A DNA stretch of 64,000 nt from Lentisphaerota bacterium (lineage in GTDB: Bacteria > Verrucomicrobiota > Kiritimatiellia > UBA8416 > JAIOPI01). The notes beneath the pieces are model-generated. The model did no database searches and had not been told where the DNA came from. It saw only the letters and a program-made list of their open reading frames with translations. The stretch lies in contig JAIOPI010000006.1 of NCBI GenBank assembly GCA_021413965.1, forward strand, positions 124,001 to 188,000, in the 5' to 3' direction. Each line of letters opens with the position of its first letter. The first letter of the stretch is position 1. Of the stretch, positions 7,626 through 15,744 are shown piece by piece. Both the position numbers and the translations under genes were made by a program.

Positions 7626-9881
7626 CTACCAGCCCATTTTCTCCAGGCGATCCAGGGCGATCCAGAATCCCTCGCCCTCGTTTTTGTGGCCCTGCCAGAT
7701 CTCCGGAATGAACGAGGCGGCCGGGCACAGGCGGTCCAACTGATCGCGCACGGCGGGCAGGTCGATCTCGCCGTCCCCCACCTGCAGCCCTTCGCCATCC
7801 ACGCCCTTGGCATCAGCGATGTGCAGGTGCGCCGTGTGGGGGCCCACCGCATCGATGAATTCCTTGAACGACCACTTGAAATGCGTGCAGGCCAGTTTCG
7901 AGTGCGAGAGGTCGAAGCACAATCGCAGGCGGTGCTGGGCGCAGAACGCGGCCGTGTCGTGCGGGGCGACGAACAGGTTCAGGAAGAGCTGGCCGCCGAA
8001 GTACCAGGGAAACGGCGGCAGCGTCTGGCCCACGATTTCGACGCCATCGGCTTCCAGCCTGGCGAGACTGTCCGCCATCAAATCATAGCGGCGGCGCACG
8101 GCATCCGGATCGAGCAGGCTGGTGGTGGAGAAGCCGCCCAGGCTGGCGATGATGACGGGTCGCGTGGCACGGCGGAAGTACGGCTTGAGCGCGCGCGTCA
8201 GATCCACCACGCGCTGGAGTTCGGCGACCGACCGGTCACGATGCGTGGCACTTTCGTTGGACAGATCCAGCAGGTGATCGCCCGCAAACGTGTCGGGGCT
8301 GTGCACTTTGAGATCGAGATCCAGCGGCCCGTCAAAGAAGGATTCAAACGGCTCGTCCATGTCCTTGAAACTGAGATGAAACTCGAGGAAGTCCGGATTG
8401 GTCTTGGCCAGGATCTGGCGGTAATCATGCCAGCGCACGGTCACGCCCCAGGGGCGACGGAACTGGTAAGCGCGCGCCCCGACGGTAGCTTCCGACAGAT
8501 CGCTGGGATAGAAGAAGTCGCCGGCGGCGATATCGCGCCGCAGCGTGCGGCCGACCAGCTCCGACCGCCGGTTCGGTTGCAGGCCGCGCCCCGGGCTGCG
8601 CACCATGATCGCATCGTCTGTCACGCGGTCGCCGACCCGCAGCGCGCGCGCGGCGATCAGGCTTTTGGCCAGGTTGGCGCGGTTCATGACCTCGCCCTGG
8701 CTCATGCGTCGCACGCCCTCCTGTCCGAGGGACTCTTCAACCTGCCGGATCATCTCAACCATCTGGCGAAACTCGTCCGGCAGCAGGCTGACCTTGTGGT
8801 CAGATCCCTCGAGCGCGCGATCCAGGGTGATGTGCTTCTCAATGACCTTGGCCCCGCAAGCCAGTGCGGCGAGCGGCACGTGAAATCCGCGTTCATGCCC
8901 CGAGTAGCCCACTTCGCACTGCCCGATTTCCCTGAGCCGATGCAGGTACTTGAGCTGCACCTCCTTGAACGGCGCCGGGTAGGTCGAGTTGCAGTGCAGC
9001 AGCACATACGGCGTGCCGCTGCGGCGGAGCAGGGCCACGGTTTCCACGATTTCCGCGTCCGACGACATGCCCGTCGACACGAGCAACGGCTTGTACGTGC
9101 GGGAGGCCCGCAGGATCAGGTCGTGGTTGGTCAGATCCGCCGACGCGATCTTGTACCCTTCCATGCCATAGTCTTCCAGGGCCGCCAGGCTGTCCGGGTC
9201 CCAGGGCGTACAGAGCACCGTGAGCCCCCTGGCACGGGCATAGTCGAAGAGTTCGAACATCACCGGGGGCGGGAGTTCGAACCGCGTCAGCAGGCTCAGC
9301 GTATACTGCGCCCCCAGGTCCTCGGCCGTGGCGCTGCCGGAGGCGCCGGAGCGATAGAGCGCGTTGAGGTTACGCATCTGAAATTTGACGCAGTCGGCGC
9401 CGGCGGCGACCGCGGCATCCACCAGCTGACGCGCCCGCGCCGGGCTGCCGTTGTGGTTGATTCCGACCTCGGCGATCACGAAGCACGGCGTCTCGGCCCC
9501 GATGGCATGGCCGCCGATCCAGATCACGTCGCCCGGCGTGCGGCGTCGCGCCACGGCCACCACACGCCCGCTGGCGTCGAGCAGCGGCAGCATGCGGATG
9601 ACATCCGAGAGCCGCCCCGCGATCAGGTCCGCCGCATCGGCCATGGCCGCCTGGGCCGGATGCCGGTTGGCCGCCTCGATGACCGGCGCGTCCATGCTCA
9701 CGGAGGAATGCGCCAGCAGCCAGCGCCGGAAGTCCCCGTCGGTCAGCACGCCCTCGAGGAGGCCGCCGTCGTTGACACAGAAGACGAGCCCGCTCTTGTT
9801 GGCGTCGATGCACAGCAGCGCCTCACGCAGCGTGGCGTCCGAGCGGATCAGAAATCCCGCGATGCGGCGTTCAATCAGCAT
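7626..9881 (-). CDS. CBS-NeuB-SAF-TIM barrel fusion: nonulosonic acid synthase
   Basis: A 751-residue multidomain enzyme. Residues 1-115 resemble a pair of CBS modules (GVLTDGDFRRWL). Residues 131-380 are a NeuB synthase: EVGINHNG 138-145, KFQ 166-168, STGMSS near 269, EKHITLD 348-354 and DHK 361-363. Residues 400-462 are a SAF/antifreeze-like domain (LRVGDRVT). Residues 475-751 form an AP-endonuclease-2/xylose-isomerase-like TIM barrel (LEFHLSFKD, HLHIADAKG, EIWQGHKNEG). NeuB enzymes condense a six-carbon sugar with phosphoenolpyruvate to a nine-carbon acid such as sialic, legionaminic or pseudaminic acid. The extra barrel suggests a linked isomerase or epimerase step. It is 1.5-2 times the normal NeuB length. 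Its 5' end overlaps the upstream CMP-sugar synthetase by 7 bp. Confidence 0.88.
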   Translation of the reverse strand: MLIERRIAGFLIRSDATLREALLCIDANKSGLVFCVNDGGLLEGVLTDGDFRRWLLAHSSVSMDAPVIEAANRHPAQAAMADAADLIAGRLSDVIRMLPLLDASGRVVAVARRRTPGDVIWIGGHAIGAETPCFVIAEVGINHNGSPARARQLVDAAVAAGADCVKFQMRNLNALYRSGASGSATAEDLGAQYTLSLLTRFELPPPVMFELFDYARARGLTVLCTPWDPDSLAALEDYGMEGYKIASADLTNHDLILRASRTYKPLLVSTGMSSDAEIVETVALLRRSGTPYVLLHCNSTYPAPFKEVQLKYLHRLREIGQCEVGYSGHERGFHVPLAALACGAKVIEKHITLDRALEGSDHKVSLLPDEFRQMVEMIRQVEESLGQEGVRRMSQGEVMNRANLAKSLIAARALRVGDRVTDDAIMVRSPGRGLQPNRRSELVGRTLRRDIAAGDFFYPSDLSEATVGARAYQFRRPWGVTVRWHDYRQILAKTNPDFLEFHLSFKDMDEPFESFFDGPLDLDLKVHSPDTFAGDHLLDLSNESATHRDRSVAELQRVVDLTRALKPYFRRATRPVIIASLGGFSTTSLLDPDAVRRRYDLMADSLARLEADGVEIVGQTLPPFPWYFGGQLFLNLFVAPHDTAAFCAQHRLRLCFDLSHSKLACTHFKWSFKEFIDAVGPHTAHLHIADAKGVDGEGLQVGDGEIDLPAVRDQLDRLCPAASFIPEIWQGHKNEGEGFWIALDRLEKMGW

Positions 9882-10624
9882 GGTGCCCTCTCCCTGTCCC
9901 TATCCGGCGGCGCCGACGCGCGGCCCGCGCTGGCGCGCAGCGCCTGCTCGGCGCGATGAAACTCCTCGTCCGTATCGATGTCGAAACTTTCGGGCTCCAG
10001 GAACCCGAAGATGGCGGTCCCCGACATGGAGTGCTTCTGCGTGATCACGCTGGTCCGCACGGCATCCACGTTGCCGGTGTGCAGGTACGTCTTGGGCAGG
10101 CGCTGCCGCGGCTCATTCCAGGGCTCGGCGATGCCAGGCAGGTCCAGTAGCGGTTGTAGCCGGCCCGCGTCGTCGCGCCGCCACATTTTGTAGGGCGGGT
10201 GCAGCACCTCCGCGACCGTGCGCACGGCATCGAGTGCGGGATCGCGGATCAGCACCTGCAGCACGTCATCGATCACTCCGTGGCGGCGAACGGGGTGGGT
10301 CGGGCGCAGGTGCAAGCAGATGTCGGGCCGGTAGCCCTCGTGCGCGTCGAGCCACGCCAGCGCGTGTGCGAAGGTTTCGAGATCCGTCGACAGGTCGCCG
10401 GCGATGGCCGCCGGCCGCCGGAAAGGCGTCTCGGCACCGAACTGGCGCGCCAGGTCCGCGTAGCGATCGCTGTCCGTGCTGACCAGGACGCGCGTGACCA
10501 GCCGGGACGCGCGCGCCTGTTCAATGGACCACGCGAGCAGGGGCTTGCCGGCGATCAGGCGGACGTTCTTGTCCACGATGGACTTCGATCCGCTGCGGGC
10601 GGGTATGAGCGCAAGAATCTGCAT
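9875..10624 (-). CDS. CMP-nonulosonic acid synthetase (NeuA-like)
   Basis: A 249-residue cytidylyltransferase that activates a nonulosonic acid with CTP to the CMP-sugar. The signature loop IPARSGSKSIVDKN lies at residues 6-19. It is close to the canonical IPARGGSK form but has VDKN where PGKN is usual. LHLRPTHPVR and the C-terminal FDIDTDEEF motif are present. I use ATG 10624 (MQILALIP) because the reading frame upstream to 10696 overlaps the neighbouring gene. It overlaps the following NeuB fusion by 7 bp, so the two are translationally coupled and very likely consecutive steps of one pathway. The sugar cannot be named from the sequence. Confidence 0.88.
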   Translation of the reverse strand: MQILALIPARSGSKSIVDKNVRLIAGKPLLAWSIEQARASRLVTRVLVSTDSDRYADLARQFGAETPFRRPAAIAGDLSTDLETFAHALAWLDAHEGYRPDICLHLRPTHPVRRHGVIDDVLQVLIRDPALDAVRTVAEVLHPPYKMWRRDDAGRLQPLLDLPGIAEPWNEPRQRLPKTYLHTGNVDAVRTSVITQKHSMSGTAIFGFLEPESFDIDTDEEFHRAEQALRASAGRASAPPDRDRERAPC

Positions 10625-10647
10625 GTGCGTCCGGCGCGGTGCCGCGG

Positions 10648-11856
10648 TCAGGCGCGCGCGGTCCCGGCGTTTTTGGCTGCCGCCTGCGCGACCCACAGCC
10701 AGAGGCGGCCCCAGGCAAAGTTAAAGGCGTTTTCCAGCACCGCGCAGCTGCCGAAGTGCGTCGCGCTTTCCTTGAGGAAACTGTAGTCGCCAAACCGAAA
10801 TTGCTCGAGGCGCTCCTCGACCTGGCGCGCCCAGGCATCGTAGCCGGGGACTTCCTGCCGGTCGGGAATCCACAGCTTGCGCATCCGCCCCATGGCCGCC
10901 TGCTCCGGCACAATCAGCGTGGGGATTTCGTTGGCGAGTGCTTCGAAGACCAGCATGTCCGACAGATTGTGATGGAACGAGACAAAGAAGCGCGTGCGGC
11001 CCAGCATGGCGACGAAGCCCTCGCGGGTGGGCGCCGCCGGCAGCAGGTTGGTGCGAACGGGCGCCAGCAGATCGGCGCCCGGCCCCTGCACGTTCGGCCG
11101 GCCGTAGCCCGCCGTGGAGAGGGCTCGCAGGCTGTCTGCGTAGGGGTCCAGCGCCGTGAACGAGGTCAGGTAGAACTTCAGCGCGCACCCCGCCTTGGCG
11201 CACATGGCGTCGTAGTCGCGCGCGAACTGTTCCAACAGCCCCAGCACCTGGATGTGGCGCGAGGCATCCTCCCAGCGATGGATGTCGACCATGACGACAT
11301 CGCGCGGCTCGGCGGGCGGACCGACTTCTGGCCAGTGGTTGTACTGAACCTTGAGCTGGAACAGATCGGCGATGGCGCTGGGCGACACGTGACGGCAGGC
11401 CAGGGGGCGCCCGCCGAGATGCTGGCGAATCGGCACGAGCCACGGATGATCGGCCTTCGATTTGATATCGAGGATGAGCGGGACCGTGGGCGGAATCCGC
11501 GCCAGGTCGAGGCAGCGCGTCTCGTAGGTCAGATTCTCATCCGGATTGATGAATGGCATCCAGACGGCGGCCGTTCCCGTCCAATCCAGATCCGCCAGGC
11601 GTCCCGGCTCCACGGTCGAGAAGTCGATGCCGTGTGACGTGGCCCAGCGCTTCACGGCATCCACGCGCTGAAAATCCCGGAAGTCCGCAGGCACCTTGCC
11701 GCACACCAGACGCCCCTTCGGAAGTGACGAGAGATCCGGCATGGCCGGCGCCGTGCAAGGCGGTCCGCGTCTTCCCCCGTCGCCGACCTGAGCCAGCCCT
11801 CCCCATTGTTTCAATCGCCGGGCCAGGCGGCGCAGTCGTTCACGATTCAGTGCCAT
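10648..11856 (-). CDS. Unrecognised protein, possible GT-B-like glycosyltransferase
   Basis: A 402-residue soluble protein I do not recognise. The start is secure: AAGGAG lies six bases before ATG 11856. Visible features are a basic N-terminus, a stretch LILDIKSKADHPW near 130, and a C-terminal segment FFVSFHHNLSDMLVFEALANEIPTLIVPEQ. That segment looks like the donor-binding half of GT-B glycosyltransferases (conserved Glu in FEALANEIPTL). Its place directly before a CMP-sugar synthetase gene supports a role as a transferase, but this is inference. No membrane segments or signal peptide are apparent. Confidence 0.6.
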   Translation of the reverse strand: MALNRERLRRLARRLKQWGGLAQVGDGGRRGPPCTAPAMPDLSSLPKGRLVCGKVPADFRDFQRVDAVKRWATSHGIDFSTVEPGRLADLDWTGTAAVWMPFINPDENLTYETRCLDLARIPPTVPLILDIKSKADHPWLVPIRQHLGGRPLACRHVSPSAIADLFQLKVQYNHWPEVGPPAEPRDVVMVDIHRWEDASRHIQVLGLLEQFARDYDAMCAKAGCALKFYLTSFTALDPYADSLRALSTAGYGRPNVQGPGADLLAPVRTNLLPAAPTREGFVAMLGRTRFFVSFHHNLSDMLVFEALANEIPTLIVPEQAAMGRMRKLWIPDRQEVPGYDAWARQVEERLEQFRFGDYSFLKESATHFGSCAVLENAFNFAWGRLWLWVAQAAAKNAGTARA

Positions 11857-11917
11857 GTGTTACTCCTTCTCCACTCCGGCAAAAGCATCCGGTCCGGCCC
11901 CCATTGGGGCACCATCA

Positions 11918-13447
11918 TTAAGCCGCCTGAACGACGACCGAGTGCGACGTGGCGTGCGGCAACCGATACGCGCCGCCGCCGGCATCCATCACCCGCAGCG
12001 CGAGGGGCGTCTCGCCGGCCGTCCGGGCGGCCGCATCCAGCGCACTCAGGATGCGCTGCACATCACGGAGGTCAAAGCGCTTGCTCGTCGCGGCCCACGC
12101 CACCGCGCGCTGCCGGGCCTGCTCATGCCCGCGATACGACCGGCCGATGCCCAACCACTGGCGGATCTGCCGCACCACACGACCGCGACGCGTCGGGTCG
12201 GGCGCATGGTGCGTGCGCGCCTGGCAGTGCGACAGGGACGGTCCCGGCCCCGGTCGCGACAGCACGGAAAGGATGGCGTCGGCAACGCGTTCGTGAGCCT
12301 TGCCGTCGATGCGATAGAACGTGCGTTCCACAACCGAGGCGATCGCCTGCTTCACGCTCCCCGGCATGACAAAGGTTCCCGCCAACACGGCGCCGATCTG
12401 CCGGACCATCTCGGCGGGCGACGCACAGCGCAGGCTGATGGCATCCACGGCAGGCAGCGGCGGGAACGCCGTCAGCCACCCCGGGGTGAAGGCGGGAATT
12501 CCGGCCAGGGTGGCATCGATCGCGGTGGAACTCCCCAGTTGGATAAGCGCCCTGGCCCGCAGCAGCCAGCCGTTTACCGTCCCCTTCTTGACGAGGTGCA
12601 GATTCGGCAAGGCTTTCAGCAGGTTGAGGTATACGTCCTCGCCTTCAAACGGATGCGGGCGATACACGAACGTGGCCTGCGGATACGCCTCCGCCAGCTG
12701 GTTGGCCAATGCGGTGAGGCCCGCCATGCCCTCGCGTTGCGCCGCCATGGCGCGGGCGCCATACTCGGGCGTGTAGCCGAACTCCTTGCAGAGCAGATCC
12801 AGTTCCTTCTCCGGCGTCTGAAACGCTGCATTGGCCAGGGGAAACGTGCTGTTGATCAGCACCAGATTGCGCGCATACCCGGCGGCCTCGGGAACGAGCT
12901 GCAGCGCCGCCGCCGTCCACGGCGCGGCGTACAAGTCCATGCGGGGAACGCCGGTGACGGCCAGGTGCTCCCGGGGAAACCAGGCCTTGTCGGCGGCGCG
13001 CGCCGCAAAGCGCGCCGACCAGGCACAGAACGGATCGACCGTGGCGCGAATCGCCTCATCCTGCAACATGGAAACGGCAAACTCATCGAGGTCCTGATTC
13101 TCGTCGCCGCTCGCCATGCCCGCCTCACTCGCGGCGGGACTGTAGATGCCGCCTTCGGTTTCCAGGACCCCGATGCGAATGCCGGCCGTGACCAGATCCG
13201 ACGCCAGGCTGCCATAGACCCGTCGCACATGGTTCAGCAGGACAAAATCCGGCACCAGCGGCCAGAGTTCCGCGTTGCGCAGGTTCATCGGCACGAGCAG
13301 GCAGCAAACCCCGCGGCGGGCGAGTGCGCGTGCGACTAGCACGATCCCCGGCAGATCCCGGAACGGGTTATCGACGAGCAGCGCGACCCGCGGCGCTTGG
13401 GCATTGGTCTTCACGGTGAACGCGTCCACGGCGAACGCGGCAGTCAC
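11918..13447 (-). CDS. Surface carbohydrate biosynthesis protein, GT-B-like
   Basis: A 509-residue protein with features of surface-carbohydrate biosynthesis proteins. It has an N-terminal Rossmann-like start (RVALLVDNPFRDLPG, about 20-34), VLETEGGIYS, VTGVPRMDLY, then FVYRPHPFEGEDVY and LIQLGSSTAIDATLAGIPAF. The R-P-HP and GSSTAIDA motifs match the nucleotide-binding half seen in CDP-glycerophosphotransferase and UDP-GlcNAc-epimerase-like GT-B enzymes. The start is a GTG only three bases after the upstream stop, with no clear ribosome site. A C-terminal tail of about 100 basic residues is poorly conserved by eye. Probably a transferase for the operon's glycan. Confidence 0.65.
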   Translation of the reverse strand: MTAAFAVDAFTVKTNAQAPRVALLVDNPFRDLPGIVLVARALARRGVCCLLVPMNLRNAELWPLVPDFVLLNHVRRVYGSLASDLVTAGIRIGVLETEGGIYSPAASEAGMASGDENQDLDEFAVSMLQDEAIRATVDPFCAWSARFAARAADKAWFPREHLAVTGVPRMDLYAAPWTAAALQLVPEAAGYARNLVLINSTFPLANAAFQTPEKELDLLCKEFGYTPEYGARAMAAQREGMAGLTALANQLAEAYPQATFVYRPHPFEGEDVYLNLLKALPNLHLVKKGTVNGWLLRARALIQLGSSTAIDATLAGIPAFTPGWLTAFPPLPAVDAISLRCASPAEMVRQIGAVLAGTFVMPGSVKQAIASVVERTFYRIDGKAHERVADAILSVLSRPGPGPSLSHCQARTHHAPDPTRRGRVVRQIRQWLGIGRSYRGHEQARQRAVAWAATSKRFDLRDVQRILSALDAAARTAGETPLALRVMDAGGGAYRLPHATSHSVVVQAA

Positions 13448-13450
13448 GGA

Positions 13451-14677
13451 TCACACGGCGGCAGGACCGGCCGCGGACGCGGCGCGGATACACGCGATAA
13501 CTTTCGCGAGTTGCGCCGGCGTCGCCCCCACCGAGCAGGGCAGGCTGAGCGCATGGCGATAGAGGTGTTCGGCCACCGGGCATGCCGCGCGTTCCGCGCC
13601 CTGGTGGGCGCGAGTCGCATGCAGCGGGCGCCACAGCGGACGGGACTGAATGCCGTTCTCCTGCAGCACCGCCAGCAGCTTCCGGCTGTCCATGCCGAAC
13701 GGCTCCGGGTCGATCACCACGGTGTACATCCAATAGGTGCTGAAGGCCCACGGGGCCTCGCGCATGTGCGTGAGGCCGGGCACGCCGCGCAGGCCCTCCA
13801 CGTAGGTCGCGGCAATGCGGCGCTTCGCCTCGACAAACGCGTCCAGCACTTCGAGCTGCGACACGCCGAGTGCCGCCAGCACATTCGGCAGCCGGTAGTT
13901 GTAGCCGACCGCATGGTGCTCGTACTCCACCGGGTCGTCCTTGGCCTGCGTCGTCAGATACCGAGCCCGCTTGGCCCAGTCGGTGTTGTTGGTCACCAGC
14001 ATGCCGCCGCCACCCGTGGTAATGACCTTGTTGCCATTGAAGCTGAGGCAGCCGACGTCACCGAGCCCGCCGACGGCACGCCCCTTGTAACGCGTGCCAA
14101 GGCTTTCGGCCGCATCCTCGATGACCGCCAGGTGGAACTCCCGGGCCAGGTCCAGGATGGGGTCGAGATCCACGGGGTGTCCGAGTACATGCACCGGCAG
14201 AATCGCGCGCACGCGTCGCCCCGTCACCTTGTTGCGCAACTCGCCCGCCGCCAGGGTGCACCCTTCGCGCAGGAACACGCGGACCTTGTCCACGTCCATC
14301 TGCCAGTACTCGGGATCGGCATCGATAAAGACGGGCCAGGCGCCCGCGTATCGGATGGCGTTGGCGGGGGCGATGAACGTGAGCGTGGACACGAGCACTT
14401 CGTCGTCCGGCTGCACGCCGGCCACGAGCAGGGCGATATGCAACGCGGCCGTGCCGCTCGTGGTGGCTACCGCATGCCGCGTGCCGGCCACCGCGGCAAT
14501 TTCACGTTCAAAGCGATCGACGAACGATCCGACAGAGGACACCCACCCGGTGTCGAGACACTCCTTGATGTACGTCCATGCGTGGCCGCGAATCTCGGGC
14601 ACGCAAAGCGGAATGAAATCGCCACCGGGAATGGCGCCTGGCTCACGGGATGCGGTTGGACGGGAGGCATTCATCAT
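13451..14677 (-). CDS. legC: DegT/DnrJ/EryC1/StrS aminotransferase, LegC-like
   Basis: A PLP-dependent sugar aminotransferase of about 408 residues. Family landmarks are TSGTAALHIALL (PLP phosphate pocket), VIEDAAESLG (Asp binding the pyridine nitrogen) and SFNGNKVITTGGGG, whose Lys forms the internal aldimine. The long insert with LGHPVDLDPI and the FIPLCVPEIRGHAWTYI start resemble the LegC group. That group aminates the 4-keto intermediate in legionaminic acid synthesis (NDP-2-acetamido-4-amino-2,4,6-trideoxyglucose). Two adjacent ATGs (14677, 14674) are the likely starts; the frame extending to 14794 runs into the upstream gene. Context with NeuB, LegG, LegH and PtmE homologues supports this role. 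The symbol is by similarity. Confidence 0.82.
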   Translation of the reverse strand: MMNASRPTASREPGAIPGGDFIPLCVPEIRGHAWTYIKECLDTGWVSSVGSFVDRFEREIAAVAGTRHAVATTSGTAALHIALLVAGVQPDDEVLVSTLTFIAPANAIRYAGAWPVFIDADPEYWQMDVDKVRVFLREGCTLAAGELRNKVTGRRVRAILPVHVLGHPVDLDPILDLAREFHLAVIEDAAESLGTRYKGRAVGGLGDVGCLSFNGNKVITTGGGGMLVTNNTDWAKRARYLTTQAKDDPVEYEHHAVGYNYRLPNVLAALGVSQLEVLDAFVEAKRRIAATYVEGLRGVPGLTHMREAPWAFSTYWMYTVVIDPEPFGMDSRKLLAVLQENGIQSRPLWRPLHATRAHQGAERAACPVAEHLYRHALSLPCSVGATPAQLAKVIACIRAASAAGPAAV

Positions 14678-14754
14678 AATGAGGGACCTGTGACGGTGGC
14701 GGTCGTCGGAACCCACCCCGCCCCCGGGCATGGCCCATTGGTCGTGTTTGTTAC

Positions 14755-15744
14755 TCAGCGTGCAAGCGGTGGTCGCGGGTGCGTGTCGTACCAACTCAGG
14801 GTGCGATCAAGCCCCATGTCGAGCGTTACCCGCGGGCGGATGTTCAGCAGATTGCAGGTGCGGCGCATATCGGGACACCGGCGCTTGATGGGATCGTGAG
14901 GCGCGGGGCGCGCCTCGAGCGAGGCGGACGAACCCGCCCGCCGCAGGATCCGCTGCGCGAGGTCGCCGATGGTAACCTCTTCCTGGTCATTGCCGATATT
15001 CAGCGTCTGCCCGTCCGCCGCCGGATTGGCCATGGCGGCCTGCATCAGGGCAATCGCATCATCGACATGGCAGAAGGCCCGCCGGTGGTCGGTGGCATAC
15101 ACGACGAGCGGGGTCTGCCCCTGCCGCACACGCTCGTGCAATTCGGGGATGACATGTTCGTAGCCCATGCGCGCCCCGTAGACGTTGTGCAGCCGCACAA
15201 TCACAAAAGGAAACGCATGGGCGCGCCCGTACTGCGTCACCGCCAGTTCGCCGAAGATCTTGCTGCCGGCATAACTGCTGCGGGGATTCGCGAGATCCGT
15301 CAGCGCCAGCGGCACCGCTTCCGGCGTCGGCACCGGCAGCGGCAGCACGTGCTGCGTCCAGGCGTAGGCCTCGCTGGTGGACGAGAAGAGGAGCTTGCGC
15401 CCGCCTCCCGCGGCCATCCAGTCCAGCACCCGCAGCGTCGACAGCGCATTCACGCGGATCACATCCTGCGGGCGCTCCATCACGTTGCGCACGCCGATGA
15501 CGGCGGCAAGATGGTAGACCTCGTCAAACCCCTTGCCGGCGGCTTCGAAGGTGGAGACTTCGCACAGGTCGCCTTCGAGCAGGCGGCAGCGGCGATCGGC
15601 GAGCAGCGCCTGCACCTCGTCATCGCGCCTCCCGCGGCGCAGGTTGTCGACAAGGAGAATCTCGACGTCCGGTCCGGCCAGCAGGGCGCGGGCCACGTGC
15701 AAGCCGACAAAGCCGGCGCCGCCCGTAATCAGCACCTTTTTCAT
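14755..15744 (-). CDS. NAD-dependent nucleotide-sugar epimerase/dehydratase (extended SDR)
   Basis: A 329-residue extended short-chain dehydrogenase acting on a nucleotide sugar. The NAD site GGAGFVG is at 8-14. The active site reads SSTSEAY with Y-A-G-S-K downstream (Tyr-x-x-x-Lys). The TSE triad is compatible with GDP-mannose-type 4,6-dehydratases or UDP-glucuronate decarboxylases; a plain 4-epimerase would more often show S-S-x-x-VYG. In this operon it could be the 4,6-dehydratase (LegB role) feeding the aminotransferase, or it could act after the adjacent sugar dehydrogenase. It starts with ATG in an ATGA overlap with the dehydrogenase gene. Family certain, reaction not. Confidence 0.85.
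   Translation of the reverse strand: MKKVLITGGAGFVGLHVARALLAGPDVEILLVDNLRRGRRDDEVQALLADRRCRLLEGDLCEVSTFEAAGKGFDEVYHLAAVIGVRNVMERPQDVIRVNALSTLRVLDWMAAGGGRKLLFSSTSEAYAWTQHVLPLPVPTPEAVPLALTDLANPRSSYAGSKIFGELAVTQYGRAHAFPFVIVRLHNVYGARMGYEHVIPELHERVRQGQTPLVVYATDHRRAFCHVDDAIALMQAAMANPAADGQTLNIGNDQEEVTIGDLAQRILRRAGSSASLEARPAPHDPIKRRCPDMRRTCNLLNIRPRVTLDMGLDRTLSWYDTHPRPPLAR

Noticed and set aside
5692..7743. 683-codon plus-strand frame
   Set aside because: Antisense to the FkbM and GT-B-like genes; no recognisable motif and low-complexity Arg/Gly content.
7686..9959. 757-codon plus-strand frame
   Set aside because: Mirror of the NeuB fusion gene on the minus strand; the minus-strand protein is conserved end to end.
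11855..13339. 494-codon plus-strand frame
   Set aside because: Antisense shadow of the surface-carbohydrate protein at 11918-13447.
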